DNA from: Methylotenera oryzisoli
GTDB taxonomy: Bacteria > Pseudomonadota > Gammaproteobacteria > Burkholderiales > Methylophilaceae
DNA: 64,000 bases
Reading direction: 5' to 3'
Assembly: GCF_004661485.1 (NCBI RefSeq)
Contig: NZ_PQVH01000002.1
Span: 62,001-126,000 of the forward strand
A model generated the notes under the pieces. It was not told where the DNA came from. It saw nothing but the letters and a program-made list of their open reading frames with translations, and did not search any database. Of the stretch, positions 23,516-33,906 are shown piece after piece. How positions within the stretch are numbered: position 1 is the first letter of the stretch; each line of letters starts with the position of its first letter. Made by a program: the position numbers and the translations under genes.

Positions 23516-25339
23516 ATGCTGCGCTGGTTTGAAAACCTGTTAAATCCTTTTCCTGCAAAAGAAATCGTTCCCCCTCCCAATGCGTTATGGCCATTCTTAT
23601 GGTCTTGCACCAAAGGCTCGCGCCTGTTTATTTTAGTGATGACATTCTTTACTGCCATGATCGGTGGTTTTGAGGCCATGCTATTTGCAGTGATGGGCAA
23701 GGTGGTGGATTGGTTAAGTAAAAGTTCACCAGCACTGCTGTGGCAGACAGAAAAAAATCATTTGCTGATGTTGGCTGGGTTATTGATTTTTAGCGGTGTG
23801 TTGATAGCCGTGCAAACCTTGATTAAACATCAAACGCTGGCGGGTAATTTTCCTATGCGCTTACGCTGGAACTTTCACCGTTTAATGCTTGGGCAAAGCA
23901 TGAGCTTTTATCAAGATGAGTTTGCAGGGCGCGTTTCTGCCAAGGTGATGCAAACGGCGCTAGCTGTGCGTGATGTGTGGTTTATTGTGGCGGATATTCT
24001 GGTGTTTGTAGTGATCTATTTCGTTACGATGGTGGCTGTGGTCGGTCATTTTAATGCCATAGTGGTGCTACCTTTTTTAGTGTGGGTTGTATGTTATGTG
24101 ATTTCGCTCAGCTACTTTGTACCAAGGTTAGCTAAAGTTTCGCAAAATCAGGCAGATGCTCGCTCGTTAATGACTGGGCGCATTACAGACGCTTATACCA
24201 ATATCAGCACGGTCAAATTATTTTCGCACGCCGGGCGTGAGGCTTATTATGCGAAGTCAGCCATGAGCGAGTTCCTAGGCACTGTGCATAAGCAAATGCG
24301 CTATGTATCAGGCGTGGAATTTACCAATCATATTCTTAATATGCTGTTGGTAATAGCAACCTCTGGTGTTGCATTGTGGTTATGGACACATAACGAGGTC
24401 AGTGTTGGTGGCGTTGCTGCTGCTACTGCTATGGCATTGCGTCTTAATGGTATTTCTCATTGGGTGATGTGGGAGCTTACCTCACTTTATGAGCATATTG
24501 GCACCGCGCAAGATGGGGTGAACACCCTCTCTTTAACTCAGCAGATTATCGACAAACCTGACGCGCCAGCATTAAAAATCAGCACAGGCGAAATCGTATT
24601 TGAACAGGTGGATTTTGCGTATGGCATGCAGACCTCAGTACTAAGAGCCCTGAGTTTAAATATTCGACCAGGTGAAAAAGTTGGCTTAGTAGGGCGCTCT
24701 GGCGCTGGAAAATCTACCATAGTGAATTTGCTGCTACGTTTTTATGATGTAGAGAGTGGTCGTGTCTTGATTGATGGTCAAGATGTGCGCGATGTGACGC
24801 AAAACAGTTTACGTAGCCAAATTGCGATGGTGACACAAGATACATCGTTATTGCACCGCAGTGTGCGCGACAATATTCTGTACGGGCGGCCAAACGCCAC
24901 AGAGCAAGAGATGATTGATGCGGCAAAGCGTGCAGAGGCTCATGAGTTTATTTTAGGCTTGTGTGATGCTAAAGGCCGTACCGGTTATGATGCGCATGTA
25001 GGTGAGCGTGGTGTGAAACTATCTGGAGGTCAGCGCCAGCGTATTGCGATTGCACGTGTGATTTTAAAAGATGCCCCGATTTTGCTGCTAGATGAAGCCA
25101 CTAGCGCGCTGGATTCCGAAGTGGAGCAAGCAATACAGGCTAGCCTATATGACTTGATGCAGGGTAAAACCGTGGTGGCAATTGCGCATAGGCTCTCTAC
25201 CATCGCCGCGATGGATCGCTTAATCGTGCTGGATGATGGCAGGATTGTAGAAGAAGGTGATCATCAAGCTCTGATTAAGCAAGGCGGTATATACGCAACG
25301 TTATGGGCGCACCAAAGCGGCGGCTTTTTGGGTGAATAG
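23516..25339 (+). CDS. ABC exporter, fused permease and ATPase
   Basis: A 607-residue half-transporter of the MsbA/exporter type that works as a homodimer in the inner membrane. Residues 1-340 hold six membrane helices; the ATPase domain (about 350-600) has Walker A GRSGAGKST, Q-loop VTQDTSLLH, signature LSGGQRQR, Walker B ILLLDEATSALDSE and the switch His in IAHRLST. The substrate is not evident; lipid, peptide or drug export are all possible. The gene is close behind ispF and may be co-transcribed with it. Confidence 0.9.
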   Translation: MLRWFENLLNPFPAKEIVPPPNALWPFLWSCTKGSRLFILVMTFFTAMIGGFEAMLFAVMGKVVDWLSKSSPALLWQTEKNHLLMLAGLLIFSGVLIAVQTLIKHQTLAGNFPMRLRWNFHRLMLGQSMSFYQDEFAGRVSAKVMQTALAVRDVWFIVADILVFVVIYFVTMVAVVGHFNAIVVLPFLVWVVCYVISLSYFVPRLAKVSQNQADARSLMTGRITDAYTNISTVKLFSHAGREAYYAKSAMSEFLGTVHKQMRYVSGVEFTNHILNMLLVIATSGVALWLWTHNEVSVGGVAAATAMALRLNGISHWVMWELTSLYEHIGTAQDGVNTLSLTQQIIDKPDAPALKISTGEIVFEQVDFAYGMQTSVLRALSLNIRPGEKVGLVGRSGAGKSTIVNLLLRFYDVESGRVLIDGQDVRDVTQNSLRSQIAMVTQDTSLLHRSVRDNILYGRPNATEQEMIDAAKRAEAHEFILGLCDAKGRTGYDAHVGERGVKLSGGQRQRIAIARVILKDAPILLLDEATSALDSEVEQAIQASLYDLMQGKTVVAIAHRLSTIAAMDRLIVLDDGRIVEEGDHQALIKQGGIYATLWAHQSGGFLGE

Positions 25340-25398
25340 CGCTTTTATTTTTTCTCAGGTTCATCAGTTAAATATATTCATATTTTAGGAGCGAAGAG

Positions 25399-25878
25399 AT
25401 GTCTGCAAGCAATGAAGTAAAGCCACCGTTACCGCCTTTTACACGTGAAACAGCTGCGCAGAAAGTGCGGCTGGCCGAAGATGGCTGGAATAGCCGAGAT
25501 CCGCATCGTGTATCACTGGTATATACGCCTGATAGTCAATGGCGTAATCGTGCAGAGTTTTTAACTGGGCGTGAGCAAATTGTTGCGTTCTTAACTCGCA
25601 AATGGGCGCGTGAGTTAGAGTACCGCTTAATTAAAGAATTGTGGGCGCATGATCACAACCGTATTGCCGTTCGCTTTGCCTATGAGTGGCATGATGACTC
25701 CGGGCAGTGGTATCGCTCTTATGGTAATGAGAACTGGCAGTTTGATGCTAATGGTTTAATGGAGTTACGTTATGCCAGTATTAACGATTTGCCAATCAAA
25801 GAGACTGAGCGTAAGTTTTTATGGCCAATCGGGCGCAGGCCTGACGACTATGCTAGCTTGAGTGAACTCGGTTTGTAG
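25399..25878 (+). CDS. NTF2-like (SnoaL/DUF1348) protein
   Basis: A 159-residue soluble protein of the NTF2-like cone fold. [59 protein letters not shown] and [13 protein letters not shown] are typical of the DUF1348 branch. The biochemical role of the family is not firmly known. AGGAG lies at good distance before the ATG. A strong hairpin follows at 25952. It lies 60 bases after the ABC exporter on the same strand. Confidence 0.85.
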   Translation: MSASNEVKPPLPPFTRETAAQKVRLAEDGWNSRDPHRVSLVYTPDSQWRNRAEFLTGREQIVAFLTRKWARELEYRLIKELWAHDHNRIAVRFAYEWHDDSGQWYRSYGNENWQFDANGLMELRYASINDLPIKETERKFLWPIGRRPDDYASLSELGL

Positions 25879-25951
25879 TGTTTGGAACTGCAAGCTTGAG
25901 TGTTTGAGGTGTTGGTTCTGGATTAGGGTATGCGGTAAATCATTTTGAGTG

Positions 25952-25997
25952 AAGCATTTGCGGCAACATGAAAACCGCAAATGCTTATTTCTTACTT
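25952..25997. terminator. Terminator between the NTF2-like gene and flaG
   Basis: Perfect 12-bp stem AAGCATTTGCGG / CCGCAAATGCTT with an 11-base loop, followed by ATTTCTTACTT on the plus strand. It lies between convergent genes and may act in both directions. Confidence 0.75.
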
Positions 25998-26000
25998 GAT

Positions 26001-26023
26001 GCAGCTAAAATGGCTTTAGCTGC
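26001..26023. terminator. Hairpin just after flaG
   Basis: Perfect 9-bp arms GCAGCTAAA and TTTAGCTGC around ATGGC, 15 bases beyond the flaG stop on the minus strand. There is no T run, so termination by this hairpin alone is uncertain. Confidence 0.4.
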
Positions 26024-26037
26024 TAAGTTGTGTCTGC

Positions 26038-26418
26038 TTAAGCGCGTTCTCTCACTACTAGGCCTTGTAGTCTGCCTAGCGTTTTTGAAAAGGCTAACAC
26101 CTCTTCATTAGGGATTTGTCTGATCGTTTTTTGCGTTGCGGTGTCAATGACTTTTACAATCATGCGCCCAGCTTCTTCATCCATTGAAAACTGAACCGTT
26201 TGCAGCGCAGGCGCTACAAGCTCGTTCAATTTATTGACTGCGGCCGTCAACATGTCTTTATTAGCTTCAGTTGATGTTCTATTGTCAGACGTATCCACTG
26301 ATTTTAAAGCAGCGCGATTCGCGTTATTAGCTTGGGCAGTAGCTTTCGCGTCTGTAGTTTGTTGCGTGCTGATTGGCATTTTTATGCCGCCGTAACCATC
26401 TATTGAAGAATTAAACAT
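26038..26418 (-). CDS. flaG: FlaG-family flagellar protein
   Basis: A 126-residue cytoplasmic protein. The C-terminal half, VQFSMDEEAGRMIVKVIDTATQK then IRQIPNEEVLAF, is the FlaG domain; the first half is Ala/Asn/Thr-rich and likely disordered. FlaG proteins influence flagellar filament length in some bacteria; the mechanism is unclear. It normally sits with fliD and flagellin genes, but no other flagellar gene is in this window. The start at 26418 has a TAAGGG ribosome site; a second in-frame ATG lies 13 codons in. Confidence 0.83.
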   Translation of the reverse strand: MFNSSIDGYGGIKMPISTQQTTDAKATAQANNANRAALKSVDTSDNRTSTEANKDMLTAAVNKLNELVAPALQTVQFSMDEEAGRMIVKVIDTATQKTIRQIPNEEVLAFSKTLGRLQGLVVRERA

Positions 26419-26843
26419 GTTAGCCCTTAAAATCGTGTCTTAAATTGTTATTGGGTTGAAAATTAAGTTAAATTTTGCCGTATCTTATAACTCTTTAACG
26501 GCAGCATATTTAGATAATTTAGGGTAAAAGCAAAAAATATTTAAAATAATTTAAATATTTATTAAATTGTTAATATATTCATATAGTTAACTATTAAATT
26601 ATTTTTGTATTTGTAGCTTTTTTATGTTTTTTTCTATGATTTTTATGTAAAAGTCTAGTGAGTTAAGTATAGTTTTTATGCCTTTTAGGATTGCAACCCA
26701 GCATTAATTTTATAAAACCAATCTTTATTGGTTGCGGTCGATTTAGCTGGTCTTTATATAAGCCAGGCTCATGGTTTGGGTAGTAATTTTTGGCGTATAG
26801 GGTAGCATGCCATTTGTGCCCACTTAAATATCACAGGAAAGCC
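26419..26843. other. AT-rich non-coding region before the second MocR gene
   Basis: About 425 bases, strikingly AT-rich around 26535-26640. It contains a palindrome AACCAAT-CTTT-ATTGGTT at 26716-26733, about 110 bases before the regulator's ATG, which could be a binding site or small hairpin. No coding frame with a ribosome site is seen. Confidence 0.4.
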
Positions 26844-28274
26844 ATGAAGCTTTACGAGCAGCTTGCTAACTCTATCGCCCAGTCTATTCAAGAAGGGGTT
26901 TTGTGCCGTGGAGATAAGCTGCCTTCGGTACGCCAAGCCAGTGTTAGCCGTGATGTGAGCGCCGCTACTGTGTTAGAGGCCTATTATTTATTGGAGGCTA
27001 GAGGCCTGATTACGGCGCGTGAGCGCTCCGGGTACTTTGTCACTGGCGGTGCTGTGAATATGCCATCTTCGCCCGCGCCCATGATTGAAAGCCAGTTAGA
27101 ATCTACAGAGGTAGATGTGAGTGAGTTGGTGTTTGAGGTGCTGGAGTCAATTCGGCTTAAAAGTGTGGTGCCTTTAGGTTCTGCGTTTCCCAGCCCTCTG
27201 TTGTTTCCGCGGGCGAATTTAGCTAAGACCATGGCATCCAGCGTGCAGATTATGGACCCTTGGGCCAGTGTAGATAACCTAAGTGCAGGCGATATTAACC
27301 TTAGGCGGCAGATTGCTTTACGTTACATGATTGATGGTTTACACGTGACGGCGGATGAAATCGTCGTGACAAATGGCGCGTTAGAAGCATTGAATTTATG
27401 CCTGATGGCAGTTGCCCGGCCTGGAGATACTATTCTCATTGAGTCACCAACCTTTTATGCGGCATTGCAATCCATAGAGCGTATTGGACTGCGAGCGGTT
27501 GAGATTCCTAGCCACCCTAAAGATGGGATTGATTTAGCAGCAATGGAGCGTGCCATTGTGCAGCATCAACCTAAAGCTTGCTGGCTAATGACTAACTTTC
27601 AGAATCCTTTGGGTAGCTTGCTTTCAAACGAGAAGAAACAGGCGTTAGTGGCACTCATCACCAAGTATCAATTGCCGTTGATTGAAGATGATGTTTACGG
27701 CGAGTTGTATTTTAGTGATAAGCGGCCAGTGCCAGCAAAGGCCTTTGATACCGACGGCCTGGTAATGCATTGTTCCTCATTTTCCAAATGTCTTGCGCCT
27801 GGCTACCGCGTAGGCTGGGTTGCACCGGGGCGATTTATTAAAACAGTAGCGCGACTTAAATTAACCACCACTATTTCTGCATCGGTACCGGCGCAGGTGG
27901 GAATTGCCAAATATTTGCAAAAGGGTGGTTATGATAAGCATTTGCGCAATTTACGCCATGCCTTGTTGGTGAATCAAATTAAGTTCGTGGAAGCCATTGA
28001 GCGCTATTTTCCTGCAGGCACTTGCTTAACGTTACCACAGGGCGGCTACTTTTTATGGGTTAAACTGCCTGATAACGTTAATGCACTTGAGCTGCATAAA
28101 CTTGCACTCAATAATGGCATTAGCATTGCACCTGGTCCTATCTTTTCTGCACAGCGCCACTTCACCAGCTATATCCGTTTGAATTACGGACATATTTGGG
28201 ATGCGCGCATTGAGGCAGCACTGGCAACATTAGGTACGCTAGTATTGGGGTTAATGCCTCAGTCATTGCCGTAA
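26844..28274 (+). CDS. MocR-type PLP-dependent transcription regulator
   Basis: A 476-residue regulator with an N-terminal GntR winged helix (LYEQLANSIAQSIQEGVL, GDKLPSVRQASVSRDVSAATVLEAYYLL, RSGYFV) and an aminotransferase-like domain (TNGALEALNLCLM, NFQNPLGSLL, LIEDDVYGELYF, and PLP lysine in CSSFSKCLAPGYRVGW). ATG 26844 is preferred because AGGAAAG precedes it; an upstream ATG at 26790 lacks such a site. It is distinct from the regulator at 20779. The sulfite-reductase operon starts 130 bases downstream on the same strand, which makes a link with sulfur or amino-acid metabolism possible but unproven. Confidence 0.87.
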   Translation: MKLYEQLANSIAQSIQEGVLCRGDKLPSVRQASVSRDVSAATVLEAYYLLEARGLITARERSGYFVTGGAVNMPSSPAPMIESQLESTEVDVSELVFEVLESIRLKSVVPLGSAFPSPLLFPRANLAKTMASSVQIMDPWASVDNLSAGDINLRRQIALRYMIDGLHVTADEIVVTNGALEALNLCLMAVARPGDTILIESPTFYAALQSIERIGLRAVEIPSHPKDGIDLAAMERAIVQHQPKACWLMTNFQNPLGSLLSNEKKQALVALITKYQLPLIEDDVYGELYFSDKRPVPAKAFDTDGLVMHCSSFSKCLAPGYRVGWVAPGRFIKTVARLKLTTTISASVPAQVGIAKYLQKGGYDKHLRNLRHALLVNQIKFVEAIERYFPAGTCLTLPQGGYFLWVKLPDNVNALELHKLALNNGISIAPGPIFSAQRHFTSYIRLNYGHIWDARIEAALATLGTLVLGLMPQSLP

Positions 28275-28405
28275 GATTTTTGTCATCTGTTATGCTTTTT
28301 TTGTAAGCATCTGTCTCTGTTATTCATTAGCCTCAAGCCTTAAGCTTTAGTCACTGTAAAAAATAACTTGGTTGTTGTCACTACGCCAATTTTTAAGGTG
28401 ATTAA

Positions 28406-30148
28406 ATGTATATCTATGATGAAATAGACCAGAAGTTGGTGGAACAGCGCGTTGCCCAGTTCAGGGGGCAAACGCAGCGATTTCTCAATGGACAGTTATC
28501 TGAAGATGAGTTCCGTGTACTACGTTTGCAAAATGGATTGTATATTCAGCGGCATGCCCCAATGTTGCGGGTGGCAATCCCTTACGGGATGTTGACCTCC
28601 AATCAATTACGCACCTTGGCTTATGTTGCGCGGCGTTGGGATAAAGGCTACGCGCATTTGACTACCCGCCAGAATATTCAGTTTAATTGGCCCCGTTTGG
28701 AAGATGCGCCTGATATTTTAGCTAAGCTTGCTACCGTGCAAATGCATGCCATCCAAACCAGCGGTAATTGTATCCGTAACACCACCACAGATCATTTTGC
28801 TGGTGTGGCGTACGACGAAATCATTAACCCTCTCGTCTGGTGTGAAATTATACGGCAGTGGTCTATGCTGCATCCTGAGTTTGCATTCTTACCGCGTAAA
28901 TTCAAAATAGCGGTAAGTGGCTCCGTGACAGACCGGGCTGCGATTGGTGTACATGATATAGGTTTGCAAGCAGTTGAGCACAACGGTGAGTTTGGCTTTA
29001 GAGTATTTGTGGGCGGTGGCTTGGGTAGAACGCCGCTTGTTGGCAAGCTGATTAATCCTTTTGTTGCCTGGTATGACCTGTTGACTTATTTGCAGGCCAC
29101 ACTGCGTGTTTATAACCTACATGGCAGAAGAGATAACAAATATAAGGCACGTATCAAGATTTTGGTCAAAGACCTCACGCCAGAGGTTTTTGCTCAGCAG
29201 GTCAATGAACAATGGGCACGCATTAAAGGCGGCGCTGACACCGTGACCGCTGAGTTTGTTAGCGCGATTGCAGATAAGTTTACATGGCCCAGTTATGGCG
29301 TCTTGCATGAAAATGGCAGTGCTGCCATTGCACCTCATTTAGAGGCTAGTCCTGCCTTTGCACGATGGTTCCGTACCAATATTCATCAGCATAAAATTAC
29401 TGGCTATTCATCGGTGACCGTATCGCTGAAAGCGACAGGATCTCCCCCAGGCGATATTACTGCAGACCAGATGGATGTACTTGCCGAAATGGCTGACAAC
29501 TATGGGTTTGGTGAACTGCGTGTTTCGCATGAACAAAATATCATTTTGCCCGATGTTAAAACCAAGTCGCTCTATGCGCTATGGCAAGAACTGAGCGTGC
29601 TTAATCTGGCAACACCTAATATTGGGCTAATTACCAACATCATTGCCTGCCCGGGCGGAGATTACTGCAGTTTGGCGAATGCTGTATCTATCCCAGTGGC
29701 AGAAGCTATCCAGCAAAAATTTGATGATTTAGATTACGTGCACGAAATTGGCGAGCTTGATCTTAACTTATCCGGCTGCATGAACTCCTGTGGGCATCAT
29801 CATGTAGGTCATATCGGTATTTTGGGGGTAGATAAAGCGGGTGAAGAGTGGTACCAAATCACTTTGGGTGGCAGACAGTCTGGTGCGCTTAAAGCTGGTG
29901 TCAAATCAAACACAGATAGCAACGCTAGCGCGGCGATTGGCCGAGTAATTGGCCCTTCGTTTGCACGTGAGCAAGTCCCAGATGTTATCGCACGTTTAAT
30001 TCAAACTTATTTATCAATCCGAGAGAGCGATGTAGAGCGGTTTATCGATGTGGTTGACCGTGTCGGGATTGAGCCGTTCAAAAAGGATGTTTATATGGAC
30101 CCGTTACTGGCAAAGACTTCAAACTTAGTAAGGGAATCCAATGTCTGA
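28406..30148 (+). CDS. cysI: Siroheme nitrite/sulfite reductase (CysI-type)
   Basis: A 580-residue haemoprotein that reduces sulfite to sulfide for cysteine synthesis. Two ferredoxin-like and two catalytic repeats are recognisable; the [4Fe-4S]-siroheme ligands are Cys415 and Cys421 (CPGGDYC) and Cys458 and Cys462 (SGCMNSCGHHHVG). The substrate-side basic segment THLTTRQNIQF-like (LTTRQNIQFNWP) and NCIRNTTTD fit the family. The next gene, DUF934, is a regular partner of betaproteobacterial sulfite reductases and overlaps it by 8 bases, which favours sulfite over nitrite as substrate. AAGGTGA precedes the ATG. Confidence 0.92.
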   Translation: MYIYDEIDQKLVEQRVAQFRGQTQRFLNGQLSEDEFRVLRLQNGLYIQRHAPMLRVAIPYGMLTSNQLRTLAYVARRWDKGYAHLTTRQNIQFNWPRLEDAPDILAKLATVQMHAIQTSGNCIRNTTTDHFAGVAYDEIINPLVWCEIIRQWSMLHPEFAFLPRKFKIAVSGSVTDRAAIGVHDIGLQAVEHNGEFGFRVFVGGGLGRTPLVGKLINPFVAWYDLLTYLQATLRVYNLHGRRDNKYKARIKILVKDLTPEVFAQQVNEQWARIKGGADTVTAEFVSAIADKFTWPSYGVLHENGSAAIAPHLEASPAFARWFRTNIHQHKITGYSSVTVSLKATGSPPGDITADQMDVLAEMADNYGFGELRVSHEQNIILPDVKTKSLYALWQELSVLNLATPNIGLITNIIACPGGDYCSLANAVSIPVAEAIQQKFDDLDYVHEIGELDLNLSGCMNSCGHHHVGHIGILGVDKAGEEWYQITLGGRQSGALKAGVKSNTDSNASAAIGRVIGPSFAREQVPDVIARLIQTYLSIRESDVERFIDVVDRVGIEPFKKDVYMDPLLAKTSNLVRESNV

Positions 30149-30668
30149 CTCTAACCCAAACTTAATTCGTGGTGGTCAGCTTACAGTGAATGAGGTGCAG
30201 TGTTTTGACATGAATAACGAACAAGCATTATTAGTCCCACCTGATGACGCAATTTGGATGGTGACCTTTGATACTTGGCTTGCACATCAGTTGTTATTGG
30301 AAGGCAGGCAATTCCCTGTGGCTGTATTGATTCCTTCAGATGCTGATTTTGATGATGCTACCAGCACCCATGTGCATGCGTTATGTCAGGCAGATATTGC
30401 ATTGATTGCGATAGATTTTCCAAGTTATACGGATGGTAGGGGGTATTCACTGGCGCAATTGTTAAGAAATATCTACCAATGGTCTGGAGAATTAAGAGCG
30501 GTGGGAGATGTGATGATTGACACAGTGTATTACCTAGCCAGATGTGGCTTTGATAGCTTTCTGATTAAACCAGGTCATGATGCGCAATTGGCATTAGACG
30601 CTTTGCATACCTTTAGCGATACCTACCAAAAATCTTATCGACAGCCGATTAAAAGTAATAGGCCGTAA
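30141..30668 (+). CDS. DUF934 protein, sulfite-reduction partner
   Basis: A 175-residue soluble protein of the DUF934 family, seen in the segment IDFPSYTDGRGYSLAQLLR and GFDSFLIKPGHDAQLAL. Family members are nearly always encoded next to a CysI-type sulfite reductase and are assumed to assist sulfite reduction or electron delivery; the activity is not known. The start overlaps the cysI stop by 8 bases, so translation is coupled. Confidence 0.88.
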   Translation: MSDSNPNLIRGGQLTVNEVQCFDMNNEQALLVPPDDAIWMVTFDTWLAHQLLLEGRQFPVAVLIPSDADFDDATSTHVHALCQADIALIAIDFPSYTDGRGYSLAQLLRNIYQWSGELRAVGDVMIDTVYYLARCGFDSFLIKPGHDAQLALDALHTFSDTYQKSYRQPIKSNRP

Positions 30669-30743
30669 CAATGAATCGCTATTGAAATCTATAGCTTTAC
30701 ATCAGTTTAACTTGAGTTATTTTATTGTATGCAAGGACTGCAA

Positions 30744-32180
30744 ATGAAAGATGCTAAAACACCATCTAAGAAGGTCATTCCGATTGTAAGTGCGCCAGCA
30801 CAAGGTGGATTTATGCCTATGTACGAGGCGCAAGCTAAGATATATCCACGCAATACCTTCGGTTTTTTCAAAAACTGGCGTTGGGTGATGATATGGATTA
30901 CACAAATTGTGTTTTACGGTGTGCCGTGGTTGCAGTGGGGTGAGCGGCAGGCGATGCTGTTGGATATCAGCACCCACCGTTTCTATATTTTTGGATTGGT
31001 GCTATACCCTCAAGACTTAATCTATTTGGTAATTATTCTCATCATCGCAGCGCTAGCTTTGTTCCTGTTTACTGCGGTTGCCGGCAGGCTGTGGTGTGGT
31101 TTCTCTTGCCCACAATCGGTCTATACCGAAATATTTTTATGGATGGAACGTAAAATTGAAGGGGATAGAGCCGCACGTATCCGCTTGGATGGGGCTAAGT
31201 TTGGAGTTAAAAAACTCTATATAAAATCCTTGAAACATCTGGCTTGGATTAGCTTCTCAATTTTTACAGGATTCACTTTCTTAGGCTATTTTTCACCGAT
31301 ACGTGATTTATTGGACAGTATTATTCAGATTAAACTCAGCCCTTGGGAAACATTCTGGATTTGTTTTTATGGCTTAGCTACCTATGGCAATGCTGGTTTC
31401 TTGCGTGAGCAGGTATGCAAACACATGTGTCCTTATGCGCGTTTCCAAAGTGCAATGTTTGATAATGACACGCTTATTGTGACTTACGACCAAGAGCGCG
31501 GTGAACCACGCAGTGGCCGTTCCAGAAAAGTAGACGCAAAACAGGAAGGTTTGGGCGACTGTATTGATTGCAACTTCTGTGTGCAAGTGTGTCCGGTCGG
31601 TATAGATATCCGCAATGGTTTGCAATATGAATGTATCAGTTGTGGTTTGTGTGTGGACGCATGTAACAGCATTATGGATAAAATGAATTATCCCCGTGGC
31701 TTAATTCGCTTTACAACCCAAAATGGTCTTGCTCAGCATTGGACCAAGCATCAGGTGATTCAAAAAATATTACGTCCGCGTGTGCTGATTTATAGTGCGT
31801 TATTATTGCTGCTTTCTCTCGGTTTGGTGGTTTCCTTGGCGATGCGCCCTGCATTTAAAGTGGATGTTAATCGCGATCGAGGTGTGATGTCCAGATTGGT
31901 TTCCGGCGGCAAGGTAGAGAATGTCTATCAGTTGCAAATTACCAATGTGACCGAGGCCAAAGAGACTTATCGCGTATCAGTGACTGGTATTGATGGCTTG
32001 TCGATGGCATCGCAAACCCAGTTCACGGTAGAGCCTGCTAATGAGCGGTTGGTGGCTGTGAGCCTGCAAATTGCCGATGGTGCAGTACGCAGCGGTACAC
32101 ATCCAATTGTGTTTGAAGTGGAAGCATTGGGGACTAAAGAGCGTATTACCCAAAAATCTATCTTTTACATGTCCCGCTAG
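30744..32180 (+). CDS. ccoG: Cytochrome cbb3 oxidase accessory protein CcoG
   Basis: A membrane iron-sulfur protein (RdxA/FixG family) that helps copper delivery and assembly of cbb3 oxidase. Motifs in order: GRLWCGFSCPQSVYTE, CKHMCPYARFQSAM, then two 4Fe-4S ferredoxin clusters CIDCNFCVQVCPVG and CISCGLCVDACNS. Helices lie at about 50-70, 85-110, 160-180 and 355-375; the C-terminal part is an Ig-like periplasmic domain. ATG 30744 (MKDAKTPSKK) is preferred since AAGGA lies 6 bases before it; ATG 30729 adds five residues. The oxidase genes ccoNOP are not in the window. A strong terminator follows. Confidence 0.93.
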   Translation: MKDAKTPSKKVIPIVSAPAQGGFMPMYEAQAKIYPRNTFGFFKNWRWVMIWITQIVFYGVPWLQWGERQAMLLDISTHRFYIFGLVLYPQDLIYLVIILIIAALALFLFTAVAGRLWCGFSCPQSVYTEIFLWMERKIEGDRAARIRLDGAKFGVKKLYIKSLKHLAWISFSIFTGFTFLGYFSPIRDLLDSIIQIKLSPWETFWICFYGLATYGNAGFLREQVCKHMCPYARFQSAMFDNDTLIVTYDQERGEPRSGRSRKVDAKQEGLGDCIDCNFCVQVCPVGIDIRNGLQYECISCGLCVDACNSIMDKMNYPRGLIRFTTQNGLAQHWTKHQVIQKILRPRVLIYSALLLLLSLGLVVSLAMRPAFKVDVNRDRGVMSRLVSGGKVENVYQLQITNVTEAKETYRVSVTGIDGLSMASQTQFTVEPANERLVAVSLQIADGAVRSGTHPIVFEVEALGTKERITQKSIFYMSR

Positions 32181-32209
32181 TCTGTATCACTATAAATAAG
32201 GGTTAAATC

Positions 32210-32238
32210 AAGAGGCGCCGGGGGCGCCTCTTAGTTTA
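32210..32238. terminator. Bidirectional terminator between ccoG and smr
   Basis: Perfect 10-bp GC-rich stem AAGAGGCGCC / GGCGCCTCTT with a GGG loop, followed by AGTTT. It lies between convergent genes. Confidence 0.85.
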
Positions 32239-32288
32239 TACAAGAGTGAGTATTTAATTGCTTAATCTATTCTGTTTGCTACGTTACT

Positions 32289-32822
32289 TTAAGCTTTAAG
32301 CAGCACAATCACTGCGCCGCTGCCACCGTCTTGTCTGCGTGCTTCTGCATAGGCAATCACCTCATCACGCTGTATTAACCAGCCACGTAATTTGTGTTTA
32401 AGTACCGGCTCGCGGTTACGTGAGCCTAAGCCTTTGCCATGTACTATGCGTACGCAGCGTATGCCACGTTTTTTGCAGTCGTTTAAAAAGGTTGCTACAT
32501 AAAGTCTGGCTTCATCACTGATTAAACCATGCAGGTCAATGGCGGCCTGTATCACCCAGTGGCCGCGGCGTAATTTGCTTAAAATGTCAGGGGAGTGCCC
32601 TTCACGCAGGTAAAGTAGTTCTTCACCGGTTTCTATGTCATGTGCAGGGATGTAGTAATCACTTAGTGAGTCAGCCAGAGCTTGCTGCTCATCGCGAATG
32701 AATTGTTTGGGAATCGGTTTCGGACGTAGCGGTGCATGATGCACGCGTTTTGGTTTGAGTGGTCGCGCATCTTTAACTGCCTCTAAAAACAGTTCGGATT
32801 CGTTGTCTTTTGCGTCTTCCAC
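32289..32822 (-). CDS. Smr-domain protein
   Basis: A 177-residue protein with an N-terminal basic linker (LKPKRVHHAPLRPKPIPKQF) and a C-terminal Smr domain: AAIDLHGLISDEA, CVRIVHGKGLGS and GGSGAVIVLLK. Smr domains, also found at the end of MutS2, are nicking endonucleases on DNA or RNA; the stand-alone proteobacterial form (SmrA/YdaL-like) is thought to act on nucleic acids, but its target is not settled. It is preceded by trxB on the same strand but separated by a strong terminator-like hairpin. Confidence 0.88.
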   Translation of the reverse strand: MEDAKDNESELFLEAVKDARPLKPKRVHHAPLRPKPIPKQFIRDEQQALADSLSDYYIPAHDIETGEELLYLREGHSPDILSKLRRGHWVIQAAIDLHGLISDEARLYVATFLNDCKKRGIRCVRIVHGKGLGSRNREPVLKHKLRGWLIQRDEVIAYAEARRQDGGSGAVIVLLKA

Positions 32823-32844
32823 AATGTTGATGGCTCTATTGAGT

Positions 32845-32876
32845 AAATGAGGGCGGTTTGGTTACCGCCCTCATTT
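32845..32876. terminator. Terminator between trxB and smr
   Basis: Perfect 13-bp stem AAATGAGGGCGGT / ACCGCCCTCATTT with loop TTGGTT. It begins about 20 bases beyond the trxB stop on the minus strand. Confidence 0.85.
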
Positions 32877-32897
32877 TTACTTATTTCAAATAATCAC

Positions 32898-33899
<1,002 letters not shown>

Positions 33900-33906
33900 T
33901 TATTTT

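Noticed and set aside
26419-26530. Flagellar sigma-28 promoter before flaG
   Set aside because: TAAAG is present on the minus strand but no GCCGATAA-like -10 follows at the right distance.
30744-32180. A cbb3 oxidase operon around ccoG
   Set aside because: Both neighbours are sulfite-reduction genes and smr; no ccoN, ccoO, ccoP or ccoS sequence is present.
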